Shown: positions 37,270 to 48,680 of the stretch, piece by piece | Numbering within the stretch: position 1 is the stretch's first letter | Layout of the letters: the number at the start of each line of letters is the position of its first letter | NCBI GenBank assembly: GCA_039621445.1 | Contig: CP154954.1 | Location: forward strand, 50,943,847-51,007,846 | Source of the DNA: Euglena gracilis | Lineage: Eukaryota; Euglenida; Euglenophyceae; Euglenales | Reading direction: 5' to 3' | Length of the DNA stretch: 64,000 nucleotides | Made by a program: the position numbers and the translations under genes | The notes under the pieces: model-generated | What the model saw: the letters and a program-made list of their open reading frames with translations, nothing else | The model's database searches: none | What the model was told of the DNA's origin: nothing

Positions 37270-38494
37270 TTACTGCGCCTTTGTTGCCGGAGTTGGCGAT
37301 GATGAGGCCTCCTCCGACACCTTTGCGAAGCTGAACCGTCGTGGACCCGCCTCCCCCCCCCTCTCCCATGGCTGCTTGGTTGGGGTTCCCCTTTCTGGTT
37401 GGGATGTCTTTCTTTTTCTGCTGATTTTTTGGGTGGGAGGGTTGGGCTCACCATCTTCTTGTGCTTCGCCCTCTTGGTCCCTTCCTGCCCCTTCCTCTGT
37501 CGTGGGAGTCCGAGACCATTCGGGCTCCGCACTGCGAGATGGTGAGGTGTTGTGCACCCCCCTTTGGGCCATAATTGTTTGAATTTTTGATACGACCCCG
37601 AGTCGCAAATAATGAGCTTGGAAGGCCCCAAAATTTTTCCACTGACCCAGCTGCTGGACTTCTTCCACTTGCAAACCAACATTTTTCCACCATAAAACCC
37701 CAGCCCCTCTAGTGCTGTGGGGTTTCCAGTGGGTGGTGTCCACCCCCCCCCTCTTGCAGAATTTCTTTGGTGAGGAAGTTCACTCTTTCTGTTGTCAAAG
37801 GTCTTTTACCATCCAAAGACCATAACGAATTATTTTTGTGTCCAACCATGTGGGCTGTCCTTTCCACATACTCTTTCAATAAATGCCAGGGGCTGATGAG
37901 GTGAGCGTGTGGCAAATTTAAAACTTCCTCCCATCTTGGGAATTGCCACCCTTTCCTTTGCAATAAAATGAAATTTTTTTCTCCCACGAAACTGATTTTT
38001 CGCTGTGTCCTGGCTAGATCAACCCCCCTGTGGAGGGCCAAAAGCCTCCAAAAGATGATGAGTCTGTTTCTGAGCTCTTTCACAGAAAGGTCTGAGAGAG
38101 GTGTTGAATTCCTCAAGATGTTTTCTAGGAAATCAGTGGGGTACCAAACGTGGGCATACTTGCAGACATTGGAATTCCATTTCCTTTTCAATGGAGCCAG
38201 AAGGGGTGAAAATCTCAATGACCCAAACCCTGGGAGTAAAAAGGCTGCTGCATATGCATTTCGTGCAGTATTGATGCTGTGAACAGCAAGATCAAGGATG
38301 GCTTCAGCCAACTTGTGGATTGTGCAATCCTGCACGGGCACCCCTTTGTGCAACAACTGGCCCACCAAAGCCCTGAAGGCTGAGTCATATCTTTTGACAT
38401 TTCCCAGATTTTTTATGTAAGTGTCGATACTGGACATCGAAACTTCCTGGGATTGTAATATTTGCCTGACACAATCAAGCAGGCCAAATCCCAC
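37270..38494 (-). pseudogene. Element A tyrosine recombinase (frameshifted)
   Basis: The frame 38494-37709 encodes SSIDTYIKNLGNVKRYDSAF through GKRPLTTERVNFLTKEILQE. A shift in a G-run near 37745 moves to the frame 37743-37270, which has HSTRGAGVLWWKN and GQWKNFGAFQAHYLRLG. HSTR and the Tyr of AHY are the expected active-site residues. It is the integrase-equivalent of DIRS elements. Confidence 0.85.
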
Positions 38495-39430
38495 CTTGGG
38501 GGGGCATCTCCTCCCCCCAGCAGTTGGTGAACAGGCCCCAGTGGAGGGGTACCAGCAAAACTTTGCTGCCTGGCTGCCCGATTGACATTAATTGGCGCCA
38601 CCATGATGTCGAAGCCCAGTGGGGTACGATCAACAGACATGTTAGGTCTGGGTTTAACATTAATCTCTGAACCAATTGGGGAATGATGCTCCAGGGAGGG
38701 TTGGCATAAACTGGGGGGAGGCCCCTCAAGTCTGCCCTCAAGGCATCCACTAGCAAAGCCCCTTGGTGGGGGTATCGACAAACGAACTTGGGAAATTTTT
38801 TGTTGCTGGGGGTGCAAAACATGTCCACTTCTGGGGTTGTGTCCATTCTGAAGAACTGAAGAATTAGATGAAAGATGTTCAGGTTTAGGGTATAATACCC
38901 TGGGTCCTTTTGCTCCCTGGTCAGGGAGTCTGCCAATTATTCTTTTGTGGGAACCCAAACCACCTGCAAATTGATTTGCTTTTCTTGGCAATGATACAAC
39001 AGGGGTTTTAGGATGGAATTTAGGTATGGCTTTTTGCCTCCCCATTTTGTCAAATAACTGACAGCCACCTGACTGTCCACATGAAGCACAATCGTTTGCT
39101 TTGGTTTGGCCAAAGATTTTACAGTTTCCACTGCAGCCTGCAATTCTTTTTGATTGATGTGAAGGACATGCAGGTCCCTCCAACAATCCTGCACCTTTTG
39201 GCCTGAATCTCTGTCCAGCCCCCCCATTGCCAGGTGCTGCTGTCTGAGGAGAGTTCCTGAGAGGCCTGGGATTGAAATGCTCTGCCCACACCTGGCTTCA
39301 AAAATGCCTTTAACTCCACAATTTGATCTTTGACCCCTTGGGGAATGGTCAAGGTGTGGTCCCAACCCCACTTGGTCTGCAAATCCACCATTTTGCAAAG
39401 TTGATCTGTCAGAATTCTGAGAAAAGGCAT
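38413..39430 (-). pseudogene. Element A RNase H and methyltransferase-like region
   Basis: It is read in two or three frames: DSSTWQWGG, INQKELQAAVETVKSL, LHVDSQVAVSYLTKWG and ADSLTRE are the RNase H acidic positions. TPEVDMFCTPSNKKFPKF, then YANPPWSIIPQLVQRLML, is the methyltransferase-like domain found downstream of RNase H in DIRS elements. The in-frame TAA near 38936 separates them. Confidence 0.8.
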
Positions 39431-39439
39431 TGAAACTAA

Positions 39440-39814
39440 CTAGCTTCTTACTTGCCCTACAATAGATCTGGTTTTCTGCAGCTCATTTTTTGTGCTGTCA
39501 GCACCTTTCCTAATTCCTTTCGTAAGTAAGGATTTCAGTTTTTCCTGTGGAATTTCCAGTTGGCCTTTTTTCAAATTGATCCACTGGCACAAACGCTTTA
39601 TTTCTTGTGTTGGTTCCAGACATGATTTGGGGAGGTTTTTTCTGAAACCTGCCATTCTGATGCGGTGGGGGGTGGGAGGGGGTTGTGATGGCCACGGACA
39701 GGTGTGCTTCTGCAGCTGCTGCTGTGTCTCCACCTTCCCCAGCTTCAGCTGACTTCTTGGAGTTCTTTGAACTTCTTCTTGAAATTCAGAGTTTCTTTGA
39801 AATTCATTCTTCAT
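39440..39814 (-). pseudogene. Element A gag start fused to late RT by deletion
   Basis: It begins MKNEFQRNSEFQEEVQRTPR, like the element E gag start (MKNEFQRTFEFQEELQRTSK). After SQPPPTPHRIRMAG it passes straight into FRKNLPKSCLEPTQEIKRLC, which in element E lies after the YLDD motif. The catalytic core of the reverse transcriptase is missing. Confidence 0.82.
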
Positions 39815-40378
39815 GGAAGTCTAGTTGTTGATCTCTGTTGTGGCAATTGCAATACTTCTGGGAATAATTCCAGTTGAACTCAAAGAGTTGAATTCTTCCG
39901 TCAGGAAGTTGAAGTTCCGAAAAAGTTCGGTCCACCAGTTGGTAAAAGTGATGGTCTTCGGGAAAGTAGTACTCCTCGTAAAATAATTCCAGTTGAACTC
40001 GTAAAAGTAAAACGCTTTCTCCTTGAGGTCGAAGGGCAGAAATAGGAATCAGCCAACTCCGGCAACAAAACGCAGTAAGAAGCACCCCCCGCACACGCGC
40101 AAACACACCAGAACAGAACAGCCTGCAAGGAAAGCAGGACCTCACCAGCTCGCAGTGCGGAGCCCGAATGGTCTACCCAACACACTGGTGGTTCGTTTGA
40201 CTTATGCCAAGTCTGAGGATCGGTATAAACAGACCATTGGGGCTTCGCACACTCTGGGGTGAGATCCTGCTTTGTATGCCGGCTGTCTTGTTTTTTGTGT
40301 TGTTTTTGGCGGGGTGCTTCTTTCTGCTTTTTGGTGCCGGAGTTGGCGGATATTAACGTCCTTCGACAACATCAGATG

Positions 40379-41822
40379 GCAACGTACGCAGAAGAATTGA
40401 CATCCGAGGATGAAGTCATATTCAACAATTCGTGGAGAGAGCTATTCTTCAACGAGGGCAACGTGGCGAAACTATTGGCAGAATCGTCCCCGGAATCCCT
40501 CGTCGCCGTCATCGCGGCCGGGAAAAACTGGCTGGGAGGCGGATGGCACACGACGAAGTGTGCAAAGAAGGTCCACGAGCTGACACAGGTGACGATGGTC
40601 TCCAGCCAAGTCGGGGACTACAGTAATGAGTTCTTGTACTCCGTGGCATTAGCAGGAAGTGTGGACCACTGATCGACTTGGGGCGGACAGCAGCGGACGT
40701 GGCGTTCAAGTTGGCTGAGCGTTGGCTGGAGAATATTTCGAAGAAAGAAAAGGGAATGACGCAGAGATCGGAGCGGTCCGCGATGGAGGAGGACGGAGAA
40801 GACGAGGAGGACAACGACAACGACGAGGCGGACGAACGGCTCCCCTGGCAGGAGGAACTGGCGCCACTGGCGCCAGAGCTGGCAGCGTGCCTTCGGCACG
40901 CCGAAAAAGGAGATCGACTACCGTGGAAAATGGTGCTGGGGGAGCTAACAAGGTATCAGGGGATAAAAATAAGGGCGGAAGATAATAATCATGGTTCAGA
41001 TGGAAAAGGGCCTGGGACAAGCAGCTGAAGGCATGGCAGCAAAAGATGTTGCACCTGGAGAGGATGGTGGCATGCCTGTATGGCAGTGTGGAAGCAGATT
41101 ATCAAATATTGGCAAAACAACTGTTGTTTTCTGTACCAGAGCTAGAGCAGACGTGGCTGAAGGAGAGGAAGAAGTGCAGCATTCCTGGGGCAATCCCAAG
41201 TTCAAACAACGGGCTGTTCTCCAAAGAAGATTTGGCAGTTGATAAAGCCCAATGGGCCCTGAATCAAGCAGGCTTGGCACCAGCCTTCTCCAGACATTCT
41301 ATGTCTCATTTTCCCATTCCCACAGGGAACAAAGGATTTAAGTTCAAGTTTGACAAAGGCAAAGGTTATGGCAGCCAATTCAAGTCTGGGAGAGGAAATG
41401 GCTATGGCAGCCAGTGGAGACCATGGTGGTCCAAAGGGTCTGAATCATCTCTGGAATCCTCTCTCTCCCCACCCTTTTCCTCAGGAAAGGCAAGGGGAAG
41501 GCCTGAAGCATCAAAGACCCCAAGAGGGGGTGAATCCAACAAAGCCAAGCACAGAGGGAGTCAGGGCTTACAGGCTCCAGGTGCCCATGATGGGCAAGCT
41601 AGAACCAAGATGGAGTGGGGGATAGACCCCCCAGCTGAGCTCCAAGGAGGAGGTAATCCCCCTGCTGACCCCTGCCCTGAGGACATCACCAGTCTGGCAA
41701 GGGCTCCTGGAACCAGGGACCTGGCCCACACCAACTTGCCCCCCAGAGGAATGGGAGAAAGGCAACCTTCAAGGGTTGGATTTCTGAGAAATGGCATGGC
41801 TGGGGGTGCCATTGTTTCATAG
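40379..41822 (+). pseudogene. Element B gag-like region (three frames)
   Basis: 40379-40672 starts MATYAEELTSEDEVIFNNSW. 40678-41028 is acidic (EEDGEDEEDNDNDEADE). 41046-41822 is basic and Gly/Tyr/Ser-rich (GYGSQFKSGRGNGYGSQWRP) before the RT. Breaks between frames suggest decay, or a chain of overlapping ORFs. No zinc knuckle is seen. Confidence 0.6.
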
Positions 41823-41831
41823 ACTGAGAAA

Positions 41832-42995
41832 ATGTCTGCCATGGTGGCAGAAAAATGCAAGCCAGTGGGTAGTATCACTAATTCAAAATGGTGTGCAGCC
41901 AGACCACCCCCGTTTCTGTCAAAAAGACAGCAGCAAAAGTCAGAGCAGGAAATCAGCCTGGCCTCAAAAATCCTGAGGGAGTACCAAGAAAGTGGGGCAA
42001 CCAAAAAACTGGAAATGGCCACAGACACTGCCCACCTAGTACCCTGGTTTGTGTTGTCCCAACCAGAAGGGGAGGGGTTCAAGCATCGACTTATCACAGA
42101 TTGTCGAGATCTAAATCAATTTTTCTGCCCATAAAAGTTCACTTTGGAAGACATGTCCACCATTTTCCCCACTCTGAAAAAAGGGGACTGGGCAGTCAAA
42201 TTAGACTTGAAAGATGCCGCCTTTCATCTGGGTCTGGAAAAAGATTTCAAAAAAATTGTGAGAATTCAGGTGGGACCTGACCTGTGGAGTTTCAGGGGGC
42301 CTGTTTTGACCTTAAGAACCTTCCCAAATTTGTTCATGTCCCTAATGAAAGTCCTGCTAAAACTGTGGCGATCAAAGGGATTGCAGGTGTTCGTCTATTT
42401 GGACGACATCATTCTGTTTGGTTCAACAGAAAATTCGTTGAAAAGGCATCTGTTGACAATGCTGAACACATTAGGAGAGGCTGGGTTCAAAGTCAGCGAG
42501 AAAAAGTCTGTGTTCATTCCCACCCAAAGGCTGCAACATTTGGTATTCATCATCGGTCTGGAAAAAGGTCAGCTGGAGGTGCCCCCCCCCACAAATTAAA
42601 AACCATCCGAAAGGAGCTGGGCAAGGTGGTTCTCGGCCAGAAACTGAGTTGCAGAAAGATTTCCAGCATTCTGGGACAAATCAGAAGTTACCTCCCTGCT
42701 CTGCCATTTCTGAGATTGGTAATCCAGGAGCTCTTAAAGTTCAGCCAGCTGCATCATGAAAAGGGCTGGGATTTTTGCATCGACACACCAGAAAGCCGGA
42801 AGAGGGAAATCAAGGTCCTGAAGGCATACCTGCAACCAGGCCTGGGCAGACCTTTCCTGCAACAAGCAAATAGGGTTCTCCATTCAGACTCCTCAACATT
42901 GGCATGGGGGGAGGGGGTGGACTCCTCCCAAAATCAAATAATCCAAGAATTTTGGAGGGAGAAAAACTGTTTACATATAAATGTGAAATAGCTGA
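41832..42995 (+). pseudogene. Element B reverse transcriptase (frameshifted)
   Basis: Motifs in order: HRLITDCRDLNQFF in frame 41832-42134; VKLDLKDAAFHLGL and VFVYLDDIILFGS (YLDD at 42396-42407) in frame 42144-42599; and RKELGKVVLGQKLSCRKISS in frame 42284-42991. At least two frame changes are needed, so it is not translated as one protein. Confidence 0.82.
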
Positions 42996-43770
42996 TGGCA
43001 GCAGTACAGACAGTAAAAGCCTTTGCCCAGCCTGGGGAAACTTTGCTGTTAAACGTGGACAAACAAGTGGCACTAAGCTATCTCACCAAGTGGGGGGGGA
43101 AGAAAACAGAGCCTCAATCAAATTTTGGAACCTCTATTTCATTGGTGTTGGGAAAACCAAGTTCAACTGCAGGTCCAGTGGGTTCCTTCAGCAGAAATGT
43201 TGGCAGACCAACTGACAAGGTGGGATCAGGACAGGGGGGATTATACCCTGTGCCCAAACCTGTTCACCCAAATTCTGCAGTTCTTCAGAACCGACGTTGC
43301 TCCAGACACAGACATGTTTGCATCTCCAGGAAAAGCAAAATTTCAAAAAGTTTGTGGCCAGATGGCCCCACCACCAAACTGCTCTGGTGGATGCATTGAA
43401 ATGCGATCTTGTCCTCAGTCCGGAATGTTTATGCCAACCCCCCCTGGAAAGTTATTTTTCATTGGCTCATCAGACTGAGATTGAACAAGCATGTGAAATG
43501 CCTTTTGGTGACACCCATGTGGGTTTCGAGTCCATGGTGGCCCCTATTAATCAAAATATCAAAACCAGGGACAAGAATGTTGGTCATACCCCCAGGGAGG
43601 GAATGTTCAAGAATTGTTGGGGGCAATCAATGCCAAGGCCAAAGTGGCCCCTGGCTTGCACAGTGGTATCAGGTTCATTTTGGAACAGCAAAAACGTGCC
43701 ACATCAGGACATTGAAAAAGTCCTGAGGACTTTGGGACCCCTGAAGCGTTATGACAGTCCATTCAGAAAA
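42995..43770 (+). pseudogene. Element B RNase H, methyltransferase-like domain and recombinase start
   Basis: LLNVDKQVALSYLTKWGGK and MLADQLTRW are RNase H motifs. DTDMFASPGKAKFQKVCGQM and NVYANPPWKVIFHWLIRLRL form the methyltransferase-like block. The overlapping frame 43297-43860 carries HQDIEKVLRTLGPLKRYDSP, the N-terminus of the recombinase, before the deletion. Confidence 0.75.
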
Positions 43771-43816
43771 CTCACCCCCCTCTTTTGCTCCGCCCTCATG
43801 GTCACTTCCTCCCTGG

Positions 43817-45112
43817 TCAGACTTCTCGGGAGTACTCAAGGATTCGTGACCAAAATATAAGCTGTGTACGCAATGTACATATATCAGTTGGCACAGTGTC
43901 CTGTGCCAGTCCAATGAAGATTGGGAGGGGGTCCCAAAATGCACCATATTTCTCCAAATTTTGGTTCCAGAGCCTCTTGTAAGGGGTCAACAGGGTGTGG
44001 AATCTCAGCCCACCAAACCCAGGAATCAAGAGCATAGCACTGTGTGCATTACGTGCTTGGGCCTTGGAAAATTGAAATAATTGAATTAAAGCGTCAGCCA
44101 CCTGGTCTGTGGTGGCTTCAGGGGTGGGGGGTACCCCCATTTCCTCCAAAATAACCCACAGAAGTGAAAAGGCACTTTGATAACGCCTTAAGCTTGTATA
44201 TCTCACCAGGAAATCGTTAATGGTCTCAATTTGTACTTGCTTCCCCTCCAAAAAACTTTTCCTGAGCAAATCATGCAGAGTAGGGGCCATTTGGGGGTGG
44301 CATTTTCTCCCCCCCTGCAGTGGGTGAACATACCCTTGCAGGGGGTGATTTTCAGGCAGGGGGTCCATGGCACTTTCATCTTTATTAACTGGGGACACCA
44401 AGTGGCTGAATCCCAGTAGGGGGTGACCATCAAAACTTTGGTCTGGGGAAACATCTTTAACCTGGGTAGATAATTTTGAAAGACTGACCAGGAGTGGTTT
44501 GCATAAAGATCCCCATCTGCTGTGGCCTCCCAGTGGGGCCACCTGGCCACAAATTTGGGCAGTTTTTTTGTTGCCTGGGGAGGCAAATAAATATGTTTCC
44601 AAATTTATGAAATCTTTGAACTGCTGCATTAGCCATTGAAAAAGTTGGGGATCTAAGGAGTAATCCCCCCTGTCCATTTCCCATCTGCTTATGGGGTCTG
44701 CCAGGCACTCTTTTGAAGGCACCCAGTTGACTTGCAGGTTTACTTGGTGCTCTATGCACCATTTGAAAAATGGTCTTAGCATTGTGTTGAAGTGGTCCTT
44801 TCTGCACCCCCCTTTGGTCAAGTAATAGTAAGTTACCTGGATGTCCACTGACAAGGAAACTGTTTCCCCAGTTTGCTTAAACCTTTTACAATGTTTATTG
44901 CTGCCCTCAACTCTTTTACATTTATGTGCAAAATGGAGTCTGCTCTCCAAAATTTCTGCACAATTTCTCCTGTGTGGATGTCCAGTCCCCCCCAGGCATG
45001 AGTGCTGCTGTCTGAGTGCAACTCTCTGGTTGCCTTTCAGGGGAAGGGTCTGCCCCCCCAGGTGTCCAGCAGAATTTTGATTTCCCTTAATTGGGCTTTG
45101 ATTTCTTGGCAA
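43817..45112 (-). pseudogene. Element C RNase H, methyltransferase-like and recombinase N-part
   Basis: It is a 431-codon frame. HSDSSTHAWGG-type residues lie nearby in another frame at 44833-45021. In this frame WVPSKECLADPISRWEMDRG closes RNase H; LETYLFASPGNKKTAQICGQ starts the methyltransferase-like part; DFLVRYTSLRRYQSAFSLLW to LRTQLIFWSRILEYSREV is the first half of the recombinase. It stops where element B begins. Confidence 0.8.
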
Positions 45113-45139
45113 AGCAGCCGGCCCGTAATTCCCAGGTCT

Positions 45140-45563
45140 TCCCCCCCCCCAACTTGATGTCTTAAAAATGACCTAAAGGCCTGGCTCACTGGGATGTGGA
45201 AATAGGCATCTTTTAAATCAATTTGGCTGCCCAGTGGCCTTTTTCCAAAACAGGAAAAATGTGCTGGATGTGATCCAGCTTGAAAGGTTTTACTTGAAAC
45301 TGCTGCTTTATTTCTCTGCAGGCGCTGATCATTCTCGATTTGGTTGTTCCCCCGTCTCGTTTGAAATTAAAAACCATGGGATCAAATGCTGGGTTTCTGA
45401 ATCCCAAACTCGTTTCACTGACCCAGTTTTTTCGTAATCCAGCAGAATTTTTTCTGCCTGGCTTAGGTCCAAGTTGGCTCTGTGTTTTGGGTGGGAGGAC
45501 AATTTTGGGGATTTGTCCAGGGGGTTTAATTCCATTTTTGATCAATTTAATCATGGGGGGCAT
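45140..45563 (-). pseudogene. Element C reverse transcriptase, N-terminal remnant
   Basis: It encodes SRMISACREIKQQFQVKPFK and HIFPVLEKGHWAAKLI, followed in another frame by DLKDAYFHIPVS. The next segment goes directly to LREIKILLDTWGGRPF near 45060, so the YLDD-bearing palm is deleted. Confidence 0.75.
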
Positions 45564-45587
45564 GTTTTGACGAACATTTTTAGACTT

Positions 45588-46699
45588 TTATGAAGCCTCT
45601 GGTGCAGGGGGTTGTCTCCCCATTTTTCCTGCATGGAATTTATTTCCCCAATCAGGTGATTTTCTGGGGGCTGGGTGGGGGGTGTGGGACATTGCACCCC
45701 TGGTGCCCCCAGGGATTGAGCCTTCTGCAGGGGTTGCTGGGGGGGGGGGGGTGCATGCTCTTCTCACAGGCTCTCTGATCCTCCACTTTGGTGTTGTCAT
45801 TGACATACCATAGGGGCCCCTTTTTGGGTATCCCCCTTGTTTTGACTTGCCCCTGCCATGGGCAATAAAGAAGAAATGTGAGGGGGGGTTGCCCCCTTGT
45901 CCACCACTGCCCCTGTGGGAGCATCCTCCTGGGGCTGCTGCAGTTGATTTATATAAGGTTTGCACCTTAGCTTCTGGGGGGGCATTTCTGGTCCACCCCT
46001 TTGGCCCCCAATGCCTCGTTGACGCATTTGGCCTCCCTGGCCTGATAAACTGTGGCCACCATGGCCCTGTGAAAACTGGCCTCCATGGCCCTTCACTTTT
46101 TGGCCTCCATGGCCGTGCACATGAAATTGACCAAAATTTTGGTCCATATGGCCTTGCTCTCCCCTCCATGGGGCTGTTCTTGACCTTGGTCTCCAGATCC
46201 ACTGGAAATCTGGGGGGGGGCTGCTGTGCCCCCTCTTCTTCCCCTTGGGCGGGGTTGTTGTGTTAGAAAAATTGGGGGGATTTGACAGACCTTTTCTTCC
46301 CCTTTTTGTGGGGAGTTGCTTGTAGAATTGGCCTCCATGGCCACCACCTTGTCCTTGATTCCATCTTCCCCACTTTTGCCTCTGGAATCCTTTGGGTTTA
46401 TTTTGTCCCATCTGGCTTTGCTTTTAGACCCCAATTCCCAGGTGTTTCTGCCCGTATTGGGCTGGGGGTTCGTTCCTCGCTTTCGTCTTTCTGACCACTG
46501 TGGTCCACAGTCCGTGGCCGTCACTGGGTGGGGGGTTTTTCTGGGAAATTGTTGATGAAGGGATCTGGGGGGAAGGGACGGCCACGGTTCGCCACGTTTT
46601 GTCCGCACCTCCAGTTTCTCCACCTGCTGCGGCGACTGCTGCTCCAGGTAGTTCACGTCGAGTGTTTGATGCCAATTTCTTCTCCACAGCATTGTTCAT
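45588..46699 (-). pseudogene. Element C gag-like region (multiple frames)
   Basis: It contains GHGLWTTVVRKTKARNEPP near 46500, matching GHGPWTTVVRKRRQRG of element E, then Gly/His/Gln-rich repeats (GHGGQ, GQGGQ) in frame 46411-45797. It is broken into several overlapping frames. It was recognised by comparison with E, not by a known domain. Confidence 0.65.
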
Positions 46700-46965
46700 T
46701 GAAGTCAGTTTTGAAATTTGATAATTGACTTTTGAGTTTATATTTTCTGGATATTGAATTGATATTGACTTCCTTTCTTGGTTCTGCTTCGTTCTTGAAC
46801 TCTGTTTCTTTCTTCTGGGTGTCGAAGGGCAAATTAAGAATCAGCCAACTCCGGCGAAAAAAAGGCACTAAGCAGGGACTCCTAACCCAGCGCAACGAGA
46901 AATCACACAACACCGCCGGCGAGCAAGGCATTGCCTCAAAAGGGCAAAGCGCGGAGCCCGAGGTG

Positions 46966-48680
46966 TTGGGTCGGTTTTCTGGTGGCTGCTGTTTTGCATA
47001 GAGGCCAGAGCGGGCAACATGCCCGCACAGGAAAGGCACAGGGCATTTTGTTGTGCGAAGTCCCCCCCCAAAAATAAAAAGCCCCCCTGATTTTTAATGT
47101 CGACTGGTTTTTTTGGCGGACAAAGGGTATCCACCAAAAAACTTTCCTGGCCTCAATGCCATCGTCCGGCTCCGAAATCAGGTGGTTATATTTTGGCGGA
47201 AAACCCGAAAAAAAACCCAGGGGGGCTTTATATTGGGGGGGGGGCTTTGCATTTTGGTGGGATTAGGCGCAAACATATGGCGCCGGGGACCCTGGAAGCT
47301 GCGACAAGGCAGGCACCCCAGAGCGGGGGTTGCGCCCACCTGCCCAGGCACTCCCAGACCCCCCCCCCTGTGACACAAAATCTTAATTCAGGGAATGCCG
47401 AGCAGGCTGTTTTTTTTAACCGATTCAGGGCATCAGGGCAATGACACCGGCGTGTGACAGGCTGACCTGCCCCCTTGCCTGCCGCATGTTGTTGTTTATG
47501 TTGGGTGCAGGCTGGCCCTTGTTTCCGGTGGTTTGCTCACCTGGAAGGCCAGCCTCAGAGTGTCTTGAACTCCTCGAAGCTCTTTTTGTGGATAGTGAAC
47601 CCTCCCCCCCTTGTTTTATGACCAGACTTGTTCAACGACCACCTTCGATGCTACCTTTTGGATACAATGTTAGTTCCATAAGTATTTGAATAATTGCGAA
47701 TCAATTTTGCTTTTTCAGAAAAAAGTGGATAAGAATGGCCAAAAATGGTCATATCTGCAATAGAATGGCTGAAAATGGGACGAACGGTGAGACAATAGCT
47801 CCCCGTTACGGTGAGATATTGTTGAGTTCTGCGTCACAAAAATGCTTGTAAGTGCAACAGTGTGCCTCAAAAATAAAAGGAATTTTTCCTTTTTGGCGCG
47901 AATTTTTTTGAAGTCAAAAATTTCCCCGTCGTCTAAGCACCGTGCTTACCCATATTTTGGAATAATAAGCACCCCCCAGCACCCCACCCGCATGTTTTCT
48001 GGTGCTTAGACAAGGGGAGGAGGTACTCAAGTTGATACAATGCACACACAACTTCATTTAAAACCTTTACAAAATTGTTCAAAGAGCCCTCAAACCTCGT
48101 CAATTGATTTGAGAGGGGAGAGATGAGTCCAAAACACACCATGATACACACCACCTTGTGTAAACAAATGGGCCAATGCTTCAGCGACAAGCCAATCTGG
48201 GAAGTCAGGGCAGTTTTAAATAGCTCCCCGCTTTTCACACATTTAAGTATTTTCCTTGCTCAAGCCCTTAAATGAACCCTTTCCACCATCCGCACTGTGG
48301 CAGGCTGCTGACTCAGAAAGGGGCACAGGAGGCTAAACAAGGTTTTGCCAGCCATGCCGGCGTTCTCTTCCTCGGCTGGCTCGTGGCTGCCCCCCCTCTC
48401 CTGCGTCAGTCTGAGACGTGTTCCCCGGGCGATCTCCTTCCGAGTCCCTCGCCTCCCTTGGCTGACCTCGCCTCAACTTTGCCCTGTCCGCCCCCTCCCG
48501 CCATATGCTGCATATAAATCTGCCCTGCCGTCCACCTGGGTTCGCACACGGACAAATTGCCTTCGCCAATCTACCAAGGAGTTATTGGCCTTGCTTTGCC
48601 CCAGAGCAGTGGGATGCAACCTATTGGCTTAGGAGGCATAAATTGCCCAACAGTTTTGGACGGTTTGAACGGAAAGTGGA
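46966..48680. other. Unassigned DNA between DIRS clusters
   Basis: No recognisable gene. A 101-codon minus frame at 47933-48238 lacks known motifs. G/C-run blocks near 47230 and 47360 resemble those in the TIR elements, but no ends were found. Confidence 0.45.

Larger units (their letters stand above)
37141..40173 (-). mobile_element. DIRS element A, inserted in C, internally deleted
   Basis: Its 5' end is GACCATTCGGGCTCCGCACT at 40173 and downward, followed by the terminal repeat to about 40030. Its 3' end has the inverted pair GGACTCCCACGACAGAGG (37143) and its complement (near 37500-37520). The gag-like start is joined directly to the late reverse-transcriptase region at about 39650, a deletion of roughly 1.6 kb relative to element E. 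RNase H, methyltransferase-like and recombinase domains are kept, with frameshifts. Confidence 0.85.
40232..43816 (+). mobile_element. DIRS element B, inserted in C, recombinase deleted
   Basis: Its 5' end GACCATTGGGGCTTCGCAC at 40232 and terminal repeat to about 40370 (GATCCTGCTTTGTATGCCGG) resemble those of A, D and E. The body has gag-like, RT (YLDD), RNase H and methyltransferase-like parts. The recombinase stops after LKRYDSPFRKL at about 43770. The next 45 bases (GCTCCGCCCTCATGGTCACT, TCCTCCCTGG) resemble the right end of the other elements. So B kept both ends but lost most of its recombinase. It is a more diverged subfamily. Confidence 0.78.
36300..46965 (-). mobile_element. DIRS element C, full span, interrupted by elements A and B
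   Basis: A tyrosine-recombinase retrotransposon on the - strand. Its 5' terminal repeat is at about 46845-46965 and its 3' terminal repeat at about 36300-36700 (GGAGTTGGCTGAC / CCAACTCCGG words inverted). The recombinase frame runs off at 43817, continues in the 58 bases at 40174-40231 (DLA-stop-VKRTTSVLG, aligning with DLARTQRKISFVG of element E), and resumes at 37140. So A and B were inserted into C. Without them C is about 4.2 kb. It also lacks the central reverse-transcriptase segment and has internal stops, so it is dead. Confidence 0.82.

Noticed and set aside
43770-43860. Tail-to-tail fusion of two truncated elements B and C
   Set aside because: B still has a right-end-like sequence and the C recombinase continues beyond B, so insertion explains the junction better.
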